Below, in pieces: positions 1 to 8,309 of a stretch of 39,616 bases of DNA. The translations under genes and the position numbers were made by a program. Each line of letters begins with the position of its first letter. The stretch's first letter is position 1. Source of the DNA: CAZSLZ01 sp964607865 (GTDB taxonomy: Bacteria; Vulcanimicrobiota; JAJTBE01; CAZSLZ01); the NCBI GenBank assembly GCA_964607865.1, contig CAZSLZ010000010.1, positions 1-39,616 of the forward strand. Direction: 5' to 3'. The notes beneath the pieces were generated by a model that was given only the letters and a program-made list of their open reading frames with translations, was not told the origin of the DNA and did no database searches.

Positions 1-113
1 AATGTTTACCCCTCCTCCAATAACTGTTCGACAAGAGGATCTATTCTTTTAATTTTCTTGCTTTTCTTTCTTAGAACCGGATCTCCAATGGTTCTTATCT
101 TACGAATTGCCAT
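1..113 (-). CDS. def: Peptide deformylase, N-terminal fragment at window edge (frame broken)
   Basis: Reading the minus strand from an ATG at 113 gives 35 residues beginning MAIRKIRTIGDPVLRKKSKK and continuing through an IDPLV segment, which is the N-terminus typical of peptide deformylase (removes the formyl group from the initiator Met of nascent proteins). A good Shine-Dalgarno (AGGTGA) precedes the ATG. The frame meets a TAA at 8-6, just where the family would continue with an Asp/Glu-Met-Val helix; one missing base in the GAGGAGGGGTAA stretch would restore the frame. The catalytic Gly-Leu-Gly, Cys-Leu and HExxH motifs would lie outside the window. priA upstream supports the call, because priA and def (with fmt) are often neighbours. 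Family assignment is fairly sure; whether the break is a real mutation or an assembly-edge error cannot be told. Confidence 0.68.
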
Positions 114-261
114 ACTATCACCTGCCTGTTTTTTCTAAAATATAGTCGCTTTTTGTACTGTATTTATCCTGACTGCCAGGTTTTCTTTTATAGAGACTTG
201 ATTTCTCTCATTTTTTTGAAAGTTTACAGTAAAATTTACTCTTTTACACTAATGATTCAAA

Positions 262-287
262 AATTGGGGACATTACTGCCCCCAATT
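262..287 (-). terminator. Intrinsic terminator after the stalk-domain gene
   Basis: On the minus strand AATTGGGG (287-280) pairs with CCCCAATT (269-262) around a 10-base loop, and the stem runs into a short T tract. It lies about 25 bases past the stop of the gene ending at 311 and separates it from def. Confidence 0.6.
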
Positions 288-310
288 CATTTTATCAGAT
301 TAATCTAAAA

Positions 311-1297
311 CTATAAACCAATACGTTTTTTAATTTCAGTTTCACTATCGGCCTCGGGCTCATCCTCTTCCCTGGTTTCCTTCTTTGTGGTTTCTTTTTT
401 GCTTCCTTCTTTTTCTGCCAAAGATTCAGGCTGCATATAGGTTACGATATAATCAAATGAACTGTCGCTTATGTCGTATTTGCCAGGGTTCAGCCAGTAA
501 TAGGTGAATTTTTTGCTCATTTTATTAGCCTTTAATTCTCCCACATCATGCTTGGTATTCCATAATACCTTGCCATCACCGTCAATTATTCTGAATTCCA
601 CTGAAATCTGCCGGATGGGTTCTTTGTAGGTATTCTGATAGGTAACTTCGCCCCGGACCTCTCCGGTTCTCCACTCGAAGAAATATGTATTTTTGGGCTT
701 GATAACAGAATTCTTTATATCTTTTCCCTTATACTGAACTTTCTGTTCGCCTGCACTGGCTTCCTTGGTTTCCTTGGCGGCAGGTTCCCCTTCTTTTATA
801 TCAGCATGAGGGGTGGTGGCTGTGTCCTTGGTTATGGGTTTCATTCCGGGATCTCCCTCTTTTTCCTCAGTTATCTCTCTGGAAGGAGGAGCCTGATTTG
901 TGTTGTAAAAATCGTAAGTATCAGAACTCTCGGTGTAACGGGATTTCATGTTAACGCCATTCGCCATATCCTCTGCGGTGGCATAAATTCTTCCCTGTAT
1001 CACCATAACTGAAGGATAGAAAAAGCTTCCCTTAAATGAAAAGCGGGCAGGTTGATCTGCTGTGCCTATAGGAGAACGGGTCCCCATGGCATTGGTTATT
1101 TCCAGGGTATTGCCGACCTGGTTCCAGTAGTAGTTACCCCGGGTAAGAAAATTGTCCATTGGAACATAAACCTGCTCATTCCTCACCACAACCCCATACA
1201 TCTTTACATTATTCACATAAACTGTGGGCGCAGCCCAGGCCACATTTACCGCCATTATAAAGGCAAGTAAAATCAATAAAATTGAACGTTTATTCAT
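311..1297 (-). CDS. Secreted protein with copper-amine-oxidase-N-like stalk domain
   Basis: The 328-residue product opens with a classical signal peptide (MNKRS, then a hydrophobic run ending AWAA about residue 23), so it should be exported. Residues 24-120 have the pattern of the copper amine oxidase N-terminal-like stalk domain: VYVNNVKMYG, then VYVPMDNFL and a YYWNQVGNTLEI strand. Residues 125-200 are a Pro/Glu/Lys-rich linker. Residues 200-290 look like an extracellular beta-sandwich (EVRGEVTYQNTYKEPI, then VEFRIIDGDGKVLW), similar in style to FxLYD/DUF3426-type domains. The tail is a highly charged Glu/Lys stretch. It follows priA after 122 bases and has its own terminator. No enzymatic residues are visible; a cell-surface structural or binding role is inferred. 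Confidence 0.65.
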   Translation of the reverse strand: MNKRSILLILLAFIMAVNVAWAAPTVYVNNVKMYGVVVRNEQVYVPMDNFLTRGNYYWNQVGNTLEITNAMGTRSPIGTADQPARFSFKGSFFYPSVMVIQGRIYATAEDMANGVNMKSRYTESSDTYDFYNTNQAPPSREITEEKEGDPGMKPITKDTATTPHADIKEGEPAAKETKEASAGEQKVQYKGKDIKNSVIKPKNTYFFEWRTGEVRGEVTYQNTYKEPIRQISVEFRIIDGDGKVLWNTKHDVGELKANKMSKKFTYYWLNPGKYDISDSSFDYIVTYMQPESLAEKEGSKKETTKKETREEDEPEADSETEIKKRIGL

Positions 1298-1419
1298 TTC
1301 TTTTTTACCTCCCGATAAAGTACTTCATTATTTTGACATAATTAACTTATAACCTTTTTTGTCCCTTACATGTTCCATGTTCGACATATTCAACCGATTT
1401 TTCCTTGTGATTCCCAAAA

Positions 1420-3678
1420 TTACATTATACTGATTGGATCCACATCCATCGAAAAAGTTACTCCTGAAGGAACAGAAAATTTCTTCACCACTGCCCTTAC
1501 TATAGCAACAGCCCGGGGAATTTTCCTGCATTTCAGCATTAAATGCCAGCGATACCTGGATTTTACCCTGGAAAGCGGACAGGGAGCAGGCCCCAATACC
1601 GAGATGAAATTTTTTCTCAAATTCCTGTTACTAAGCACATCTGCCAGAAGCAAAGCATAATCCCTTACCCTTTCATTTATTTCTCCAGTCAAAATTATAT
1701 TTATTAAATGAGAAAATGGCGGATAATTAAGTTTCTCACGGTTTGATAATTCCCAGTTAAAAAAATCTTCATAATTTTGAAGCTGGACAGCTTTAATTAC
1801 CGGAGTTCCGGGGTTATAGGTCTGAATAATAACCTTGCCCGGCGCTTCTCTTCTGCCTGCCCGGCCTGCCACCTGGGTAAGAAGTTGATAGGTATTTTCC
1901 AGAGAATGAAAATCGGGCATATTCAATGAAATATCTGCAAGTATAACCCCCACCAGGGTTACTCCGGGGAAATCCAACCCCTTGGCTATCATTTGCGTGC
2001 CTATTAAAACCGATGCTTCTCTGCGTGCGAATTTTTCCAGCAGAAACCTGTGGGCATCACGGCCTTTTGTGGTATCCCTGTCCATTCTGATTTTTTTTAT
2101 GCCGGGAAAAAGCTGATCTATTTCTTCTTCAACTTTCTGTATTCCATGAGAAGGGGTAACAATTTTTATTCCCCGGCAGAAAGGGCAGATATCGGGAGCA
2201 GGCCTCTGGTAATCGCAATGATGGCATTTCAGAGCCCTGCCAATTTTATGATAAGTCAGGGTAACATCACAATAAGGGCATTTAATTACATTTCCGCATT
2301 CCAGGCACAGCAGGAAAGATGAAAAACCCCGCCGGTTCAAAAACAGGATTGCCTGTTCACCTTTTGCAATTATCCGGGACATCTCTGTTTTAAGGGTTTC
2401 CCCCAGAATTCCATGATCTTTGCTCTTGTAATCTTTTTTCAAATCCACAGGAATTATATCCGGCAATTTACTCTGGCCCACCCTTCGTGGCAATTCAAAA
2501 AGGTGATATACACCCTGCCTGACTCTGTAATATGCATCAAGAGAAGGGGTGGCGCTGCCCAGAATAACCAGCGCATCGTGGGTAATGGCCCGCTTGATTG
2601 CCACCTGCCTGGCATGATAACGGGGTTCGGATTCCTGTTTATATGAAGATTCGTGTTCTTCATCAACAACTATAATCCCAATATTTTCCAGTGGCGCAAA
2701 AACTGCAGAGCGCGCCCCCAGCACTACCCTCACTTTTTTATTCTTAATATTCCACCACATCTGGCGCCTTTCAGTGGGAGTCATGCGGGAATGCAGCACG
2801 GCAATCTCCTCGGAAAAACGGGATTTAAACCGTTGAATAGCCTGGGGGGTGAGAGAAATTTCCGGAACCAATACCAGGGCTTCCTTTCCGGATTTCAGAG
2901 CCTGGTCGATAAGCTGAAGGTATATCTCGGTCTTGCCGCTGCCGGTGATACCGTGTAAAAGGGCAATATTCATTTTTTCTGTTTCCAGTAATTCCAACAG
3001 CCCTTCATAAACTTTGTGCTGATCGGCGGTCAGTTTTAAATGAGTCTGGGAACCGGCCCTGTAGGGGTGAAAATATTTCAGGCGAGGGGACTCCTGGAAC
3101 ACTTCCACATAACCTTTCTTTTCCAGGCCCTGTATTGATGAATAGGGAGCCCCCGTAGCATTTATCAACTCTGAAAGAGGGATGACCCCCGGATTTTTCT
3201 TCAGGAATTCCAGAACTTTATATTGCGCTGGAGCTCTCTTCTTCAGTTTTACCTTTTCCTCAGGATTCTCCATTTTTAACAGAACTTTTTTTATTTTTTT
3301 TATGCCGGGAAGTGTTCCATCCTTTTGCACCCTTACCGGCCCCGGTACCAGAACTTTTAAAGCGGAAACAAAGTTAGTACCATAGTAACTTTCTATCCAC
3401 CCGGCAAGCTCCACCATTTCCCTGTCCCACAGGGAATTGGTAGGGATAACCTCGATTATGGGTTTGATGGTTACATTTTTTGGCAGGGAAGGGGGAAATG
3501 GGGAAATATCGGTAACATACCCCAGAATTGTTCTGTTGCCGAAAGGAGCTTTTACAGCGCAACCCGGAAACAAGCTGTTGGCCATATCACCAGGGACACC
3601 ATAGGTAAAAGGCTTGTTAAGCTCAGCTTTTTGAATATCCACATAAACCTGGACATATATTTTAAAATCATTTTTCAT
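1420..3678 (-). CDS. priA: Primosomal replication restart helicase PriA
   Basis: PriA is the 3'-to-5' DNA helicase that recognises stalled forks and reloads the replicative helicase. The 752-residue length is usual. An N-terminal 3'BD region (YVQVYVDIQ...FTYGVP) binds the fork 3' end, followed by a winged-helix segment. Helicase motifs are clear: Walker A GITGSGKTEIY near residue 245, DEEH box (VVDEEHESSYKQ) near 336, GSATPSLD, and a C-terminal LTQVAGRAGR motif VI. Between about 456 and 503 is the PriA zinc insertion, with four CxxC pairs (CLEC, CPYC, CHHC, CPFC). The C-terminal domain ends normally. No strong Shine-Dalgarno is seen at the ATG at 3678, so the exact start is slightly uncertain. 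Identification is very sure. Confidence 0.97.
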   Translation of the reverse strand: MKNDFKIYVQVYVDIQKAELNKPFTYGVPGDMANSLFPGCAVKAPFGNRTILGYVTDISPFPPSLPKNVTIKPIIEVIPTNSLWDREMVELAGWIESYYGTNFVSALKVLVPGPVRVQKDGTLPGIKKIKKVLLKMENPEEKVKLKKRAPAQYKVLEFLKKNPGVIPLSELINATGAPYSSIQGLEKKGYVEVFQESPRLKYFHPYRAGSQTHLKLTADQHKVYEGLLELLETEKMNIALLHGITGSGKTEIYLQLIDQALKSGKEALVLVPEISLTPQAIQRFKSRFSEEIAVLHSRMTPTERRQMWWNIKNKKVRVVLGARSAVFAPLENIGIIVVDEEHESSYKQESEPRYHARQVAIKRAITHDALVILGSATPSLDAYYRVRQGVYHLFELPRRVGQSKLPDIIPVDLKKDYKSKDHGILGETLKTEMSRIIAKGEQAILFLNRRGFSSFLLCLECGNVIKCPYCDVTLTYHKIGRALKCHHCDYQRPAPDICPFCRGIKIVTPSHGIQKVEEEIDQLFPGIKKIRMDRDTTKGRDAHRFLLEKFARREASVLIGTQMIAKGLDFPGVTLVGVILADISLNMPDFHSLENTYQLLTQVAGRAGRREAPGKVIIQTYNPGTPVIKAVQLQNYEDFFNWELSNREKLNYPPFSHLINIILTGEINERVRDYALLLADVLSNRNLRKNFISVLGPAPCPLSRVKSRYRWHLMLKCRKIPRAVAIVRAVVKKFSVPSGVTFSMDVDPISIM

Positions 3679-3804
3679 AACAACACAAAAAAATTCCCCA
3701 ACATCAGTTTATTCCCTTTCCTTTATATTGTTATTTTGTTTTTTAAAAGGAATATCCCCAGGTTAAAAGTATTTTAATACCAGGAATGGAAGGTGAAAAC
3801 TTCT

Positions 3805-4380
3805 ATGATATTTATTTATGACAGGAAAATTGCAAACAGGTATCTATTATTTGGCGCAGTAATGATTGGGATTGCCCTTGCCCTGTCCAGTGTAATTCTT
3901 GTATTTCTCATCCCTGTTTTGATATCCATGGCTATTCTGGGTTATTTTGGACTGGGAGCTTTAATCCGGGCATCTTCAATTTATAACCATAAAATTATTT
4001 TAGATAATCAGGGTATTCAATTTTTAAAAGGAAAAAAGATTATTAAAACAATAAAATGGAAAGATATTGATGGCATTGCTGTTTCTGAAATGTCTCTAAA
4101 ATTAAAAGTGGGGGAAAACTTTGAAAATATTGATAAAGAATTGAAAGAGTTTGATAAGTTTGAACAGGTGGTTCGCCAGCAGGTTGCCATGCCCCTGGTT
4201 GACCGGGGAATGAATCTTCCCGGCCTGGATTCTCCTCAATTGGGAATGGTTGTCCGAGAGCATGAGATTAATGAGGAAGATTTTCTGGAGGAAAGCCCGG
4301 AGTTAACTCGAGATAAGCTGTCGAAACAGTTTGAGGACGTGGACGAGGCTTCTGGTGAAGATGATGATGTAGTCTTCTGA
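3805..4380 (+). CDS. Membrane-anchored protein with bacterial PH-like domain
   Basis: The product (about 191 residues) begins MIFIYDRKIANRYLL and has two closely spaced hydrophobic segments (about residues 15-55), giving a hairpin membrane anchor with both ends cytoplasmic. Residues about 65-120 (IILDNQGIQFLKGKK, then IKTIKWKDIDGIAVSE) match the beta-strand rhythm of bacterial PH / STM3941-type domains found behind such hairpins. The C-terminus is acidic and disordered. Start choice: a GTG at 3793 is in frame, but GGAAGGTG at 3788-3795 is a good Shine-Dalgarno 9 bases before the ATG at 3805, so the ATG is preferred. It is divergent from priA. The fold is inferred; no function can be assigned. 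Confidence 0.55.
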   Translation: MIFIYDRKIANRYLLFGAVMIGIALALSSVILVFLIPVLISMAILGYFGLGALIRASSIYNHKIILDNQGIQFLKGKKIIKTIKWKDIDGIAVSEMSLKLKVGENFENIDKELKEFDKFEQVVRQQVAMPLVDRGMNLPGLDSPQLGMVVREHEINEEDFLEESPELTRDKLSKQFEDVDEASGEDDDVVF

Positions 4381-4463
4381 AATAATTTATTTTATTCAAT
4401 TGGTATTGTTATAAGAACCGTCAGGTTTTTGAAAAATTCATGTAAATTTTTTTAAATTTCCGA

Positions 4464-4492
4464 TTGCTTTTTTTTTAGTTTGATGTTATAAT
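4464..4492 (+). promoter_or_regulatory. Sigma70-type promoter for the zinc-ribbon gene
   Basis: TTGCTT at 4464-4469 and a perfect TATAAT at 4487-4492 are separated by exactly 17 bases, one of the best promoters in the window. Transcription would start near 4499, leaving a leader of about 150 bases before the ATG at 4652. Confidence 0.75.
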
Positions 4493-4498
4493 TACCCA

Positions 4499-4651
4499 TC
4501 GATTCAATTCTAAGCAAGACATGAAAGTAATTTTGCCGGGAACCTTCTTATATAGGTTCATAAGAACCACCGGCCGGGTTGGGACTTAGCAAAAGTTGCA
4601 AAGTGTTCCTTGGAAAAGAACGAATATTTTATTATCAAAAGGTGGACAATA
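4499..4651 (+). promoter_or_regulatory. Structured 5' leader with mutually exclusive hairpins
   Basis: Between the promoter and the zinc-ribbon gene, a 29-base stretch can fold three competing ways: GAACC (4540-4544) with GGTTC (4555-4559); GGTTC (4555-4559) with GAACC (4564-4568); or TTCTTAT (4545-4551) with ATAAGAA (4560-4566). A GC-rich palindrome (CCGGCCGG) follows at about 4570. The Shine-Dalgarno AGGTGG lies just before the ATG. It matches no riboswitch class I recognise; an RNA thermosensor or protein-binding leader are possibilities. Function is inferred only. Confidence 0.4.
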
Positions 4652-4933
4652 ATGGTATTTACAGACAAGACTCTGGAATGTGTCGACTGTGGAAAAGACT
4701 TTGTTTTTACTTCAGGAGAACAGGAATTTTATCAGGAAAAAGGCTTTCAGAATGAGCCTAGAAGATGCACTGAATGCAGAAAGAACAGAAAAAGAAGTCG
4801 TAACGGTGGTTCCAGAGCAAGAAAAATGACGACCGTCGTATGCTCCGAATGCGGAGAAGAGACTCAGGTCCCCTTCGTACCCAAAGAAGGAAGACCCGTT
4901 TATTGCCGAGACTGTTACTCGGCACAAGTCTAG
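4652..4933 (+). CDS. Small double zinc-ribbon protein (CxxC-x17-CxxC type)
   Basis: The 93-residue product has two zinc-binding modules. The first (CVDCGKDF ... RRCTEC) is the zf-trcl-type probable zinc ribbon; the second (CSEC, 17 residues, CRDC) is exactly the CxxC-x17-CxxC pattern of TIGR04272. A basic linker (RKNRKRSRNGGSRARK) lies between them, suggesting nucleic-acid contact. An upstream in-frame ATG at 4610 exists, but the one at 4652 (MVFTDKTLECVDCG) has an AGGTGG ribosome site and fits the family N-terminus. The gene stands alone between a strong promoter with a long leader and a strong terminator, so it is probably highly expressed. The molecular role of this family is unknown; RNA or ribosome association is a guess. 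Confidence 0.8.
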   Translation: MVFTDKTLECVDCGKDFVFTSGEQEFYQEKGFQNEPRRCTECRKNRKRSRNGGSRARKMTTVVCSECGEETQVPFVPKEGRPVYCRDCYSAQV

Positions 4934-5047
4934 TTTTAATTAATTTGAATTAAAACTCAAATTTTCCCTGGTATGTAATCCCCTAATTTCATACTAAGGT
5001 TTGATATTGGGGAACAATATGAGTTAAACTCAAAATATAAGGGAACC

Positions 5048-5082
5048 AAAAAACCTCCTGCCTTTAAGGCAGGAGGTTTTTT
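5048..5082. terminator. Strong bidirectional intrinsic terminator
   Basis: CCTCCTGCC (5054-5062) pairs perfectly with GGCAGGAGG (5068-5076) around TTTAA. T6 follows on the plus strand and A6 precedes, so it can stop both the zinc-ribbon transcript (plus) and the esterase transcript (minus). Confidence 0.88.
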
Positions 5083-5118
5083 ATTTGGTTCTGAATAAAT
5101 TTTCATTGAAATTTTAAA

Positions 5119-5135
5119 GAAACCGTGGCAATCTC
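5119..5135 (+). repeat. Dispersed intergenic repeat, CGTGGCAATCTC type
   Basis: GAAACCGTGGCAATCTC here recurs inverted at 33979-33998 and, diverged, at 9319-9333. All three copies are intergenic. Families ending in CGTGGCAATCTC are common dispersed intergenic repeats in bacterial genomes. Confidence 0.55.
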
Positions 5136-5170
5136 TATTTAGATCGGGTGGGTTCCCAGCCCACTTAAAT

Positions 5171-6124
5171 TCAAAACCTGGGTGAATTGTGAAAGTTTTT
5201 CAGGAAATCCCAGATAAGTTCAGCTGCATCAGCATCTTTATTTACCGGGCCAATCATTTTTACAGGCAGGTACTGCCGTCCGCCGGGCCAGGTATGGCCT
5301 CCTCCCACAACTTCATACAAAACCACCTGTGATGAATTTTCACCCCCGGTATAAGTGTGTTTTACAATATAACAATTATCTTTTTTGGATTTTTCTTGAA
5401 GTTTTTTAACAATTGGTTTGGTTTTGCACTGGTTATGCTTTACCCAATAGTTTATTGAATCCTCTGTTGAAAGAACAGAGCCCCTGGCTTTTCCCAGAAC
5501 CATTACCTGCCCGCCATTATAAGGAACCAGGGGATCCATGGTTCCGTTCATTAACAAAACCGGCATGGAAACTTCTGGAGAGGTATTCTGAACCAGGTAT
5601 TCGCTCATCTGAGAAATTACCGGTGCTATGGCAGCAATTTTTCTGCCCCGTTCACAGGCAAACCTGAAGGACATGAAACCCCCGTTTGAAACACCGGTTA
5701 CATAAACCCTTGTTGGATCAATATTGTAATTCTTTATCATATAATCAATTAATTCTGAAATAAAACCCACATCATCTATATGAGCGGATTTTTTATTCAC
5801 AGCTCTGCCGTCATTCCAGCTGTTGTTAACAGCATCGGGATAAACCACAATAAATTTTTCACGCCGGGCTATTCTCATAAACCCCCCATTGTTGGTGAAG
5901 CGAAGCATGTGGTCAGCTTTTGAGCCTCCTCCATGAAGGACAACAAGCAATGGATGTTTGGATTTTTCTTCGAGATTTGAAGGGGTATAGACAAGAAAAC
6001 TGCGATCTATATCCTGCCATTGAAGAAATTTTTCCTGTATTCCATCCTTTGCAAAAATGAATTGATACAGGGCCAGTAAAAGACAAATAGAAATTATAAA
6101 AATTTTGATAATGGTTTTCATCAC
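5171..6124 (-). CDS. Secreted PHB-depolymerase/feruloyl-esterase-type hydrolase
   Basis: This 317-residue alpha/beta hydrolase belongs to the Esterase_phb (LpqC-like) family, which cleaves polyhydroxyalkanoate, feruloyl or acetyl esters. A signal peptide (hydrophobic residues about 5-25, ending FAKD) implies export. Visible motifs are the oxyanion region VVLHGGGSKADHM, the nucleophile elbow GVSNGGFMS (G-x-S-N-G-G) near residue 145, the acid region NGTMDPLVPYNGG, and the histidine region GGGHTWPGG near 275, which together give a full Ser-Asp-His triad. The spacing TWPGG is characteristic of the family. The substrate cannot be read from sequence; xylan-acetyl or feruloyl esters are as likely as PHB. 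It is a single gene, divergent from the 575-residue protein and closed by the bidirectional terminator at 5048-5082. Confidence 0.85.
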   Translation of the reverse strand: MMKTIIKIFIISICLLLALYQFIFAKDGIQEKFLQWQDIDRSFLVYTPSNLEEKSKHPLLVVLHGGGSKADHMLRFTNNGGFMRIARREKFIVVYPDAVNNSWNDGRAVNKKSAHIDDVGFISELIDYMIKNYNIDPTRVYVTGVSNGGFMSFRFACERGRKIAAIAPVISQMSEYLVQNTSPEVSMPVLLMNGTMDPLVPYNGGQVMVLGKARGSVLSTEDSINYWVKHNQCKTKPIVKKLQEKSKKDNCYIVKHTYTGGENSSQVVLYEVVGGGHTWPGGRQYLPVKMIGPVNKDADAAELIWDFLKNFHNSPRF

Positions 6125-6232
6125 CCTTGAATATTATTTAAAACTTCATATTTCCCTGTTCAAAAAAATTGTCTTCGTCGATAATTCTTTTTTTTTGCGG
6201 TTAAACTTTATAGAGGATTTCTCTTACACGGG

Positions 6233-6238
6233 TATAAT
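6233..6238 (+). promoter_or_regulatory. Probable -10 box for the 575-residue gene
   Basis: A perfect TATAAT lies 37 bases before the start codon, but no convincing -35 hexamer is present at 16-18 bases upstream. A strong ribosome site (AGGAGG, 6262-6267) follows. Confidence 0.4.
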
Positions 6239-6274
6239 AGTACTGTTAAGAATATAATTACAGGAGGAAACCGC

Positions 6275-8002
6275 ATGGATAAGCCCACTCTTTCCCCCCA
6301 GACAAATAAACTTTTGGAAGTGTGCCAAGGTGTGTTGGAAGGTCAAACCAAGCCCCGGGTTTTAATGGATTTGTTAGATGAAATGTATCAGGGGCTTGAA
6401 AAAGCCCAGGCTGATTTTATGGAGCAACTTCACCAGCAGAATGAAGAATATATTGAACAAATGAAAAATGAAACCGACATGGTTTTTGCTGCTTTTGAAG
6501 CTTACGAAATCGCTTTGAATGAGATAAATTCCTTTTTTCAAAATAAAAATCCTGAAAGCATAAAAAAAGGTATGGATATGGCAATAAAAGCCACCGGTGA
6601 TATTCTGGATTCTCTCACCATTTACGAATCCAAGTCTCTGCAGTTGGGGCCCACCAGTTTTCCCATTCTAAACATGTTGATTTTACTCACTGATTCTTAT
6701 AAAAAAGGTGAAGTTAAAGAAGATGAATTCCGGTTTATGATTTACAATGCCGGCCAATTCTTTGAAAAACTCATAGATGAAACTGAAAAATATGATAAGG
6801 AACGCGGAAAAGAAGCGATTGAAAGTTTAAGGGAAGGATATGAAAGATTCATAAAAGGGTTGGAAAACCTGGACGAAGCAGCCAAGGCAAATAACGAATT
6901 GATGATGGACGATGCCCTGGAAATTATCCGGGAATCCCAGGAAGCTATTAAAAAGGGTTTCGATAAATTTAATGATGAGATGTTTCTGGATAAACCCACT
7001 GAATCACCTTATGCCAACCTGCTTATTAACACCATTGAAGGTGTCAGGGAAGGAACCTTCCCCAAGGAATTACTCCAGGAAAACCTGGAGAAATACCAGG
7101 AACATATAGATTCCATCAGAATTGACGTGGAGGGGATTTCCACTCTGCCCATAGAAGATGAAGAAATTGTAAACGAACTGCCCAAAACCATTGAAGGGCT
7201 GGATCTCTCTGATGACGCCTGCGAACTTATTCGCCAGTACATGGCTGACAACAATGCAGCTCATCTGGAAGCTGCAATTAATAAATTGAAGGAATCCACC
7301 GAGCTTCTCAAGGAATCACAGGAAAAATATGAAGAGATCGGCGAACGGGAAGGAAAGATTGCCTGCGTGCAATGCGCCACCCTGAACGAAGCTGGCACCA
7401 AAATGTGTGTAAATTGCGGCGCTATATTACCTGTAAGTTACGGTGAAACCATCTCCACCAGTTTCACCATGGATGAATCAGGAAAGATGGCTACCCCCGA
7501 TGAAATAGGATTCGTAATGACCGATCATATGGAAAAACTGGTCAATGAATCCGCCCGTGTCCGTGACGGTATGATTTCCTTTGAGGAATACAGTAAAACC
7601 CTGGACTGGATGGAAAGCAAGGTTAGAACCGGCCTGGCCCAGGCTGATAAGATTCCCGACGTGGATATGAGCAAAGTGCCTGATGAAGAAAAGGAAAGAG
7701 CGGCGCAGCAGCAACAGGTGGTTGAAGAAACCAGGGAATTGCTGAAAGAAGGGCTGAAGGAAATGAAGGAAGCTTTGGATACCATGCGTCTATTCGGCCG
7801 TGACGAAGATGTGGAGCATCTCAGAAAAGGCCTGGAAATGGCGATAGAAGCTTCCATAAAAATACAACAGGTTGAAAAACTGGGAGAACAGGCAGAACAG
7901 CAGGGTATTATGAAGCCTACCGGAACTCCTTCCAAATCAAACGTTTCTGAGGGTATGTCGCTGGAAGATAATGCAGTATTCTCTTCAGACAATATCGGTT
8001 AG
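6275..8002 (+). CDS. Helical repeat protein with central zinc ribbon (unknown function)
   Basis: I do not recognise this 575-residue protein. It has no signal peptide or membrane segment, so it is cytoplasmic. It is almost entirely amphipathic helix, rich in Glu/Lys. Four segments resemble each other, at about residues 7-55, 125-170, 244-290 and 407-455. Each has a helix ending in a short basic/Gly turn (VREGTFPKE, VRDGMISFEE, YKKGEVKEDE), then a helix of the E-x3-Y/F-x2-x-hydrophobic kind. Each is followed by a second conserved unit of the form ALEIIRESQEAIKKG, MDMAIKATGDIL or LEMAIEASIKIQ. A rubredoxin-like zinc ribbon (CVQC ... CVNCG) sits at 364-386. The Shine-Dalgarno AGGAGG is ideal. 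It is monocistronic, with its own terminator. A scaffold or signalling adaptor is possible, but nothing shows it directly. Confidence 0.7.
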   Translation: MDKPTLSPQTNKLLEVCQGVLEGQTKPRVLMDLLDEMYQGLEKAQADFMEQLHQQNEEYIEQMKNETDMVFAAFEAYEIALNEINSFFQNKNPESIKKGMDMAIKATGDILDSLTIYESKSLQLGPTSFPILNMLILLTDSYKKGEVKEDEFRFMIYNAGQFFEKLIDETEKYDKERGKEAIESLREGYERFIKGLENLDEAAKANNELMMDDALEIIRESQEAIKKGFDKFNDEMFLDKPTESPYANLLINTIEGVREGTFPKELLQENLEKYQEHIDSIRIDVEGISTLPIEDEEIVNELPKTIEGLDLSDDACELIRQYMADNNAAHLEAAINKLKESTELLKESQEKYEEIGEREGKIACVQCATLNEAGTKMCVNCGAILPVSYGETISTSFTMDESGKMATPDEIGFVMTDHMEKLVNESARVRDGMISFEEYSKTLDWMESKVRTGLAQADKIPDVDMSKVPDEEKERAAQQQQVVEETRELLKEGLKEMKEALDTMRLFGRDEDVEHLRKGLEMAIEASIKIQQVEKLGEQAEQQGIMKPTGTPSKSNVSEGMSLEDNAVFSSDNIG

Positions 8003-8014
8003 TTTTTATTAATG

Positions 8015-8055
8015 AATCAAATAGGCTTCTCGCTCGAGAAGCCTATTTGATTTTT
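8015..8055 (+). terminator. Intrinsic terminator with long perfect stem
   Basis: AATCAAATAGGCTTCTCG (8015-8032) is perfectly complementary to 8035-8052, giving a stem of about 16 base pairs with a small CGCTCG loop, followed by T5. It lies 12 bases past the stop of the 575-residue gene. Confidence 0.85.
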
Positions 8056-8309
8056 CGCTGTGAGTTTGCCTACCATATTTATTTTTTATTTCACCTGGAA
8101 ATAACACTGCTTGAAATAAGGAAGCCCATACTTCTCGCTAACACAGAATCACTGTAATTACCACAGGTGAAAATCCAAATCTGATGAACACTGAAAGCAA
8201 GAATGACAAAAACTCTCAGTCAACTTGACCCTGAACAGAGGATTGACAGAGAAGGAATCTATAATCTGGAGTAAAATATATTTTTAAAGTCAATAACCAG
8301 GAGAAACAC

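Noticed and set aside
7525..7992. A 155-residue frame opposite the helical repeat gene
   Set aside because: Ser/Cys-rich antisense shadow of a Glu/Lys-rich coding region.
8243..8265. TTGACA and TATAAT as a promoter for the ankyrin gene
   Set aside because: The two hexamers are only 11 bases apart, too close for a sigma70 promoter; the TATAAT may still be used with another -35.
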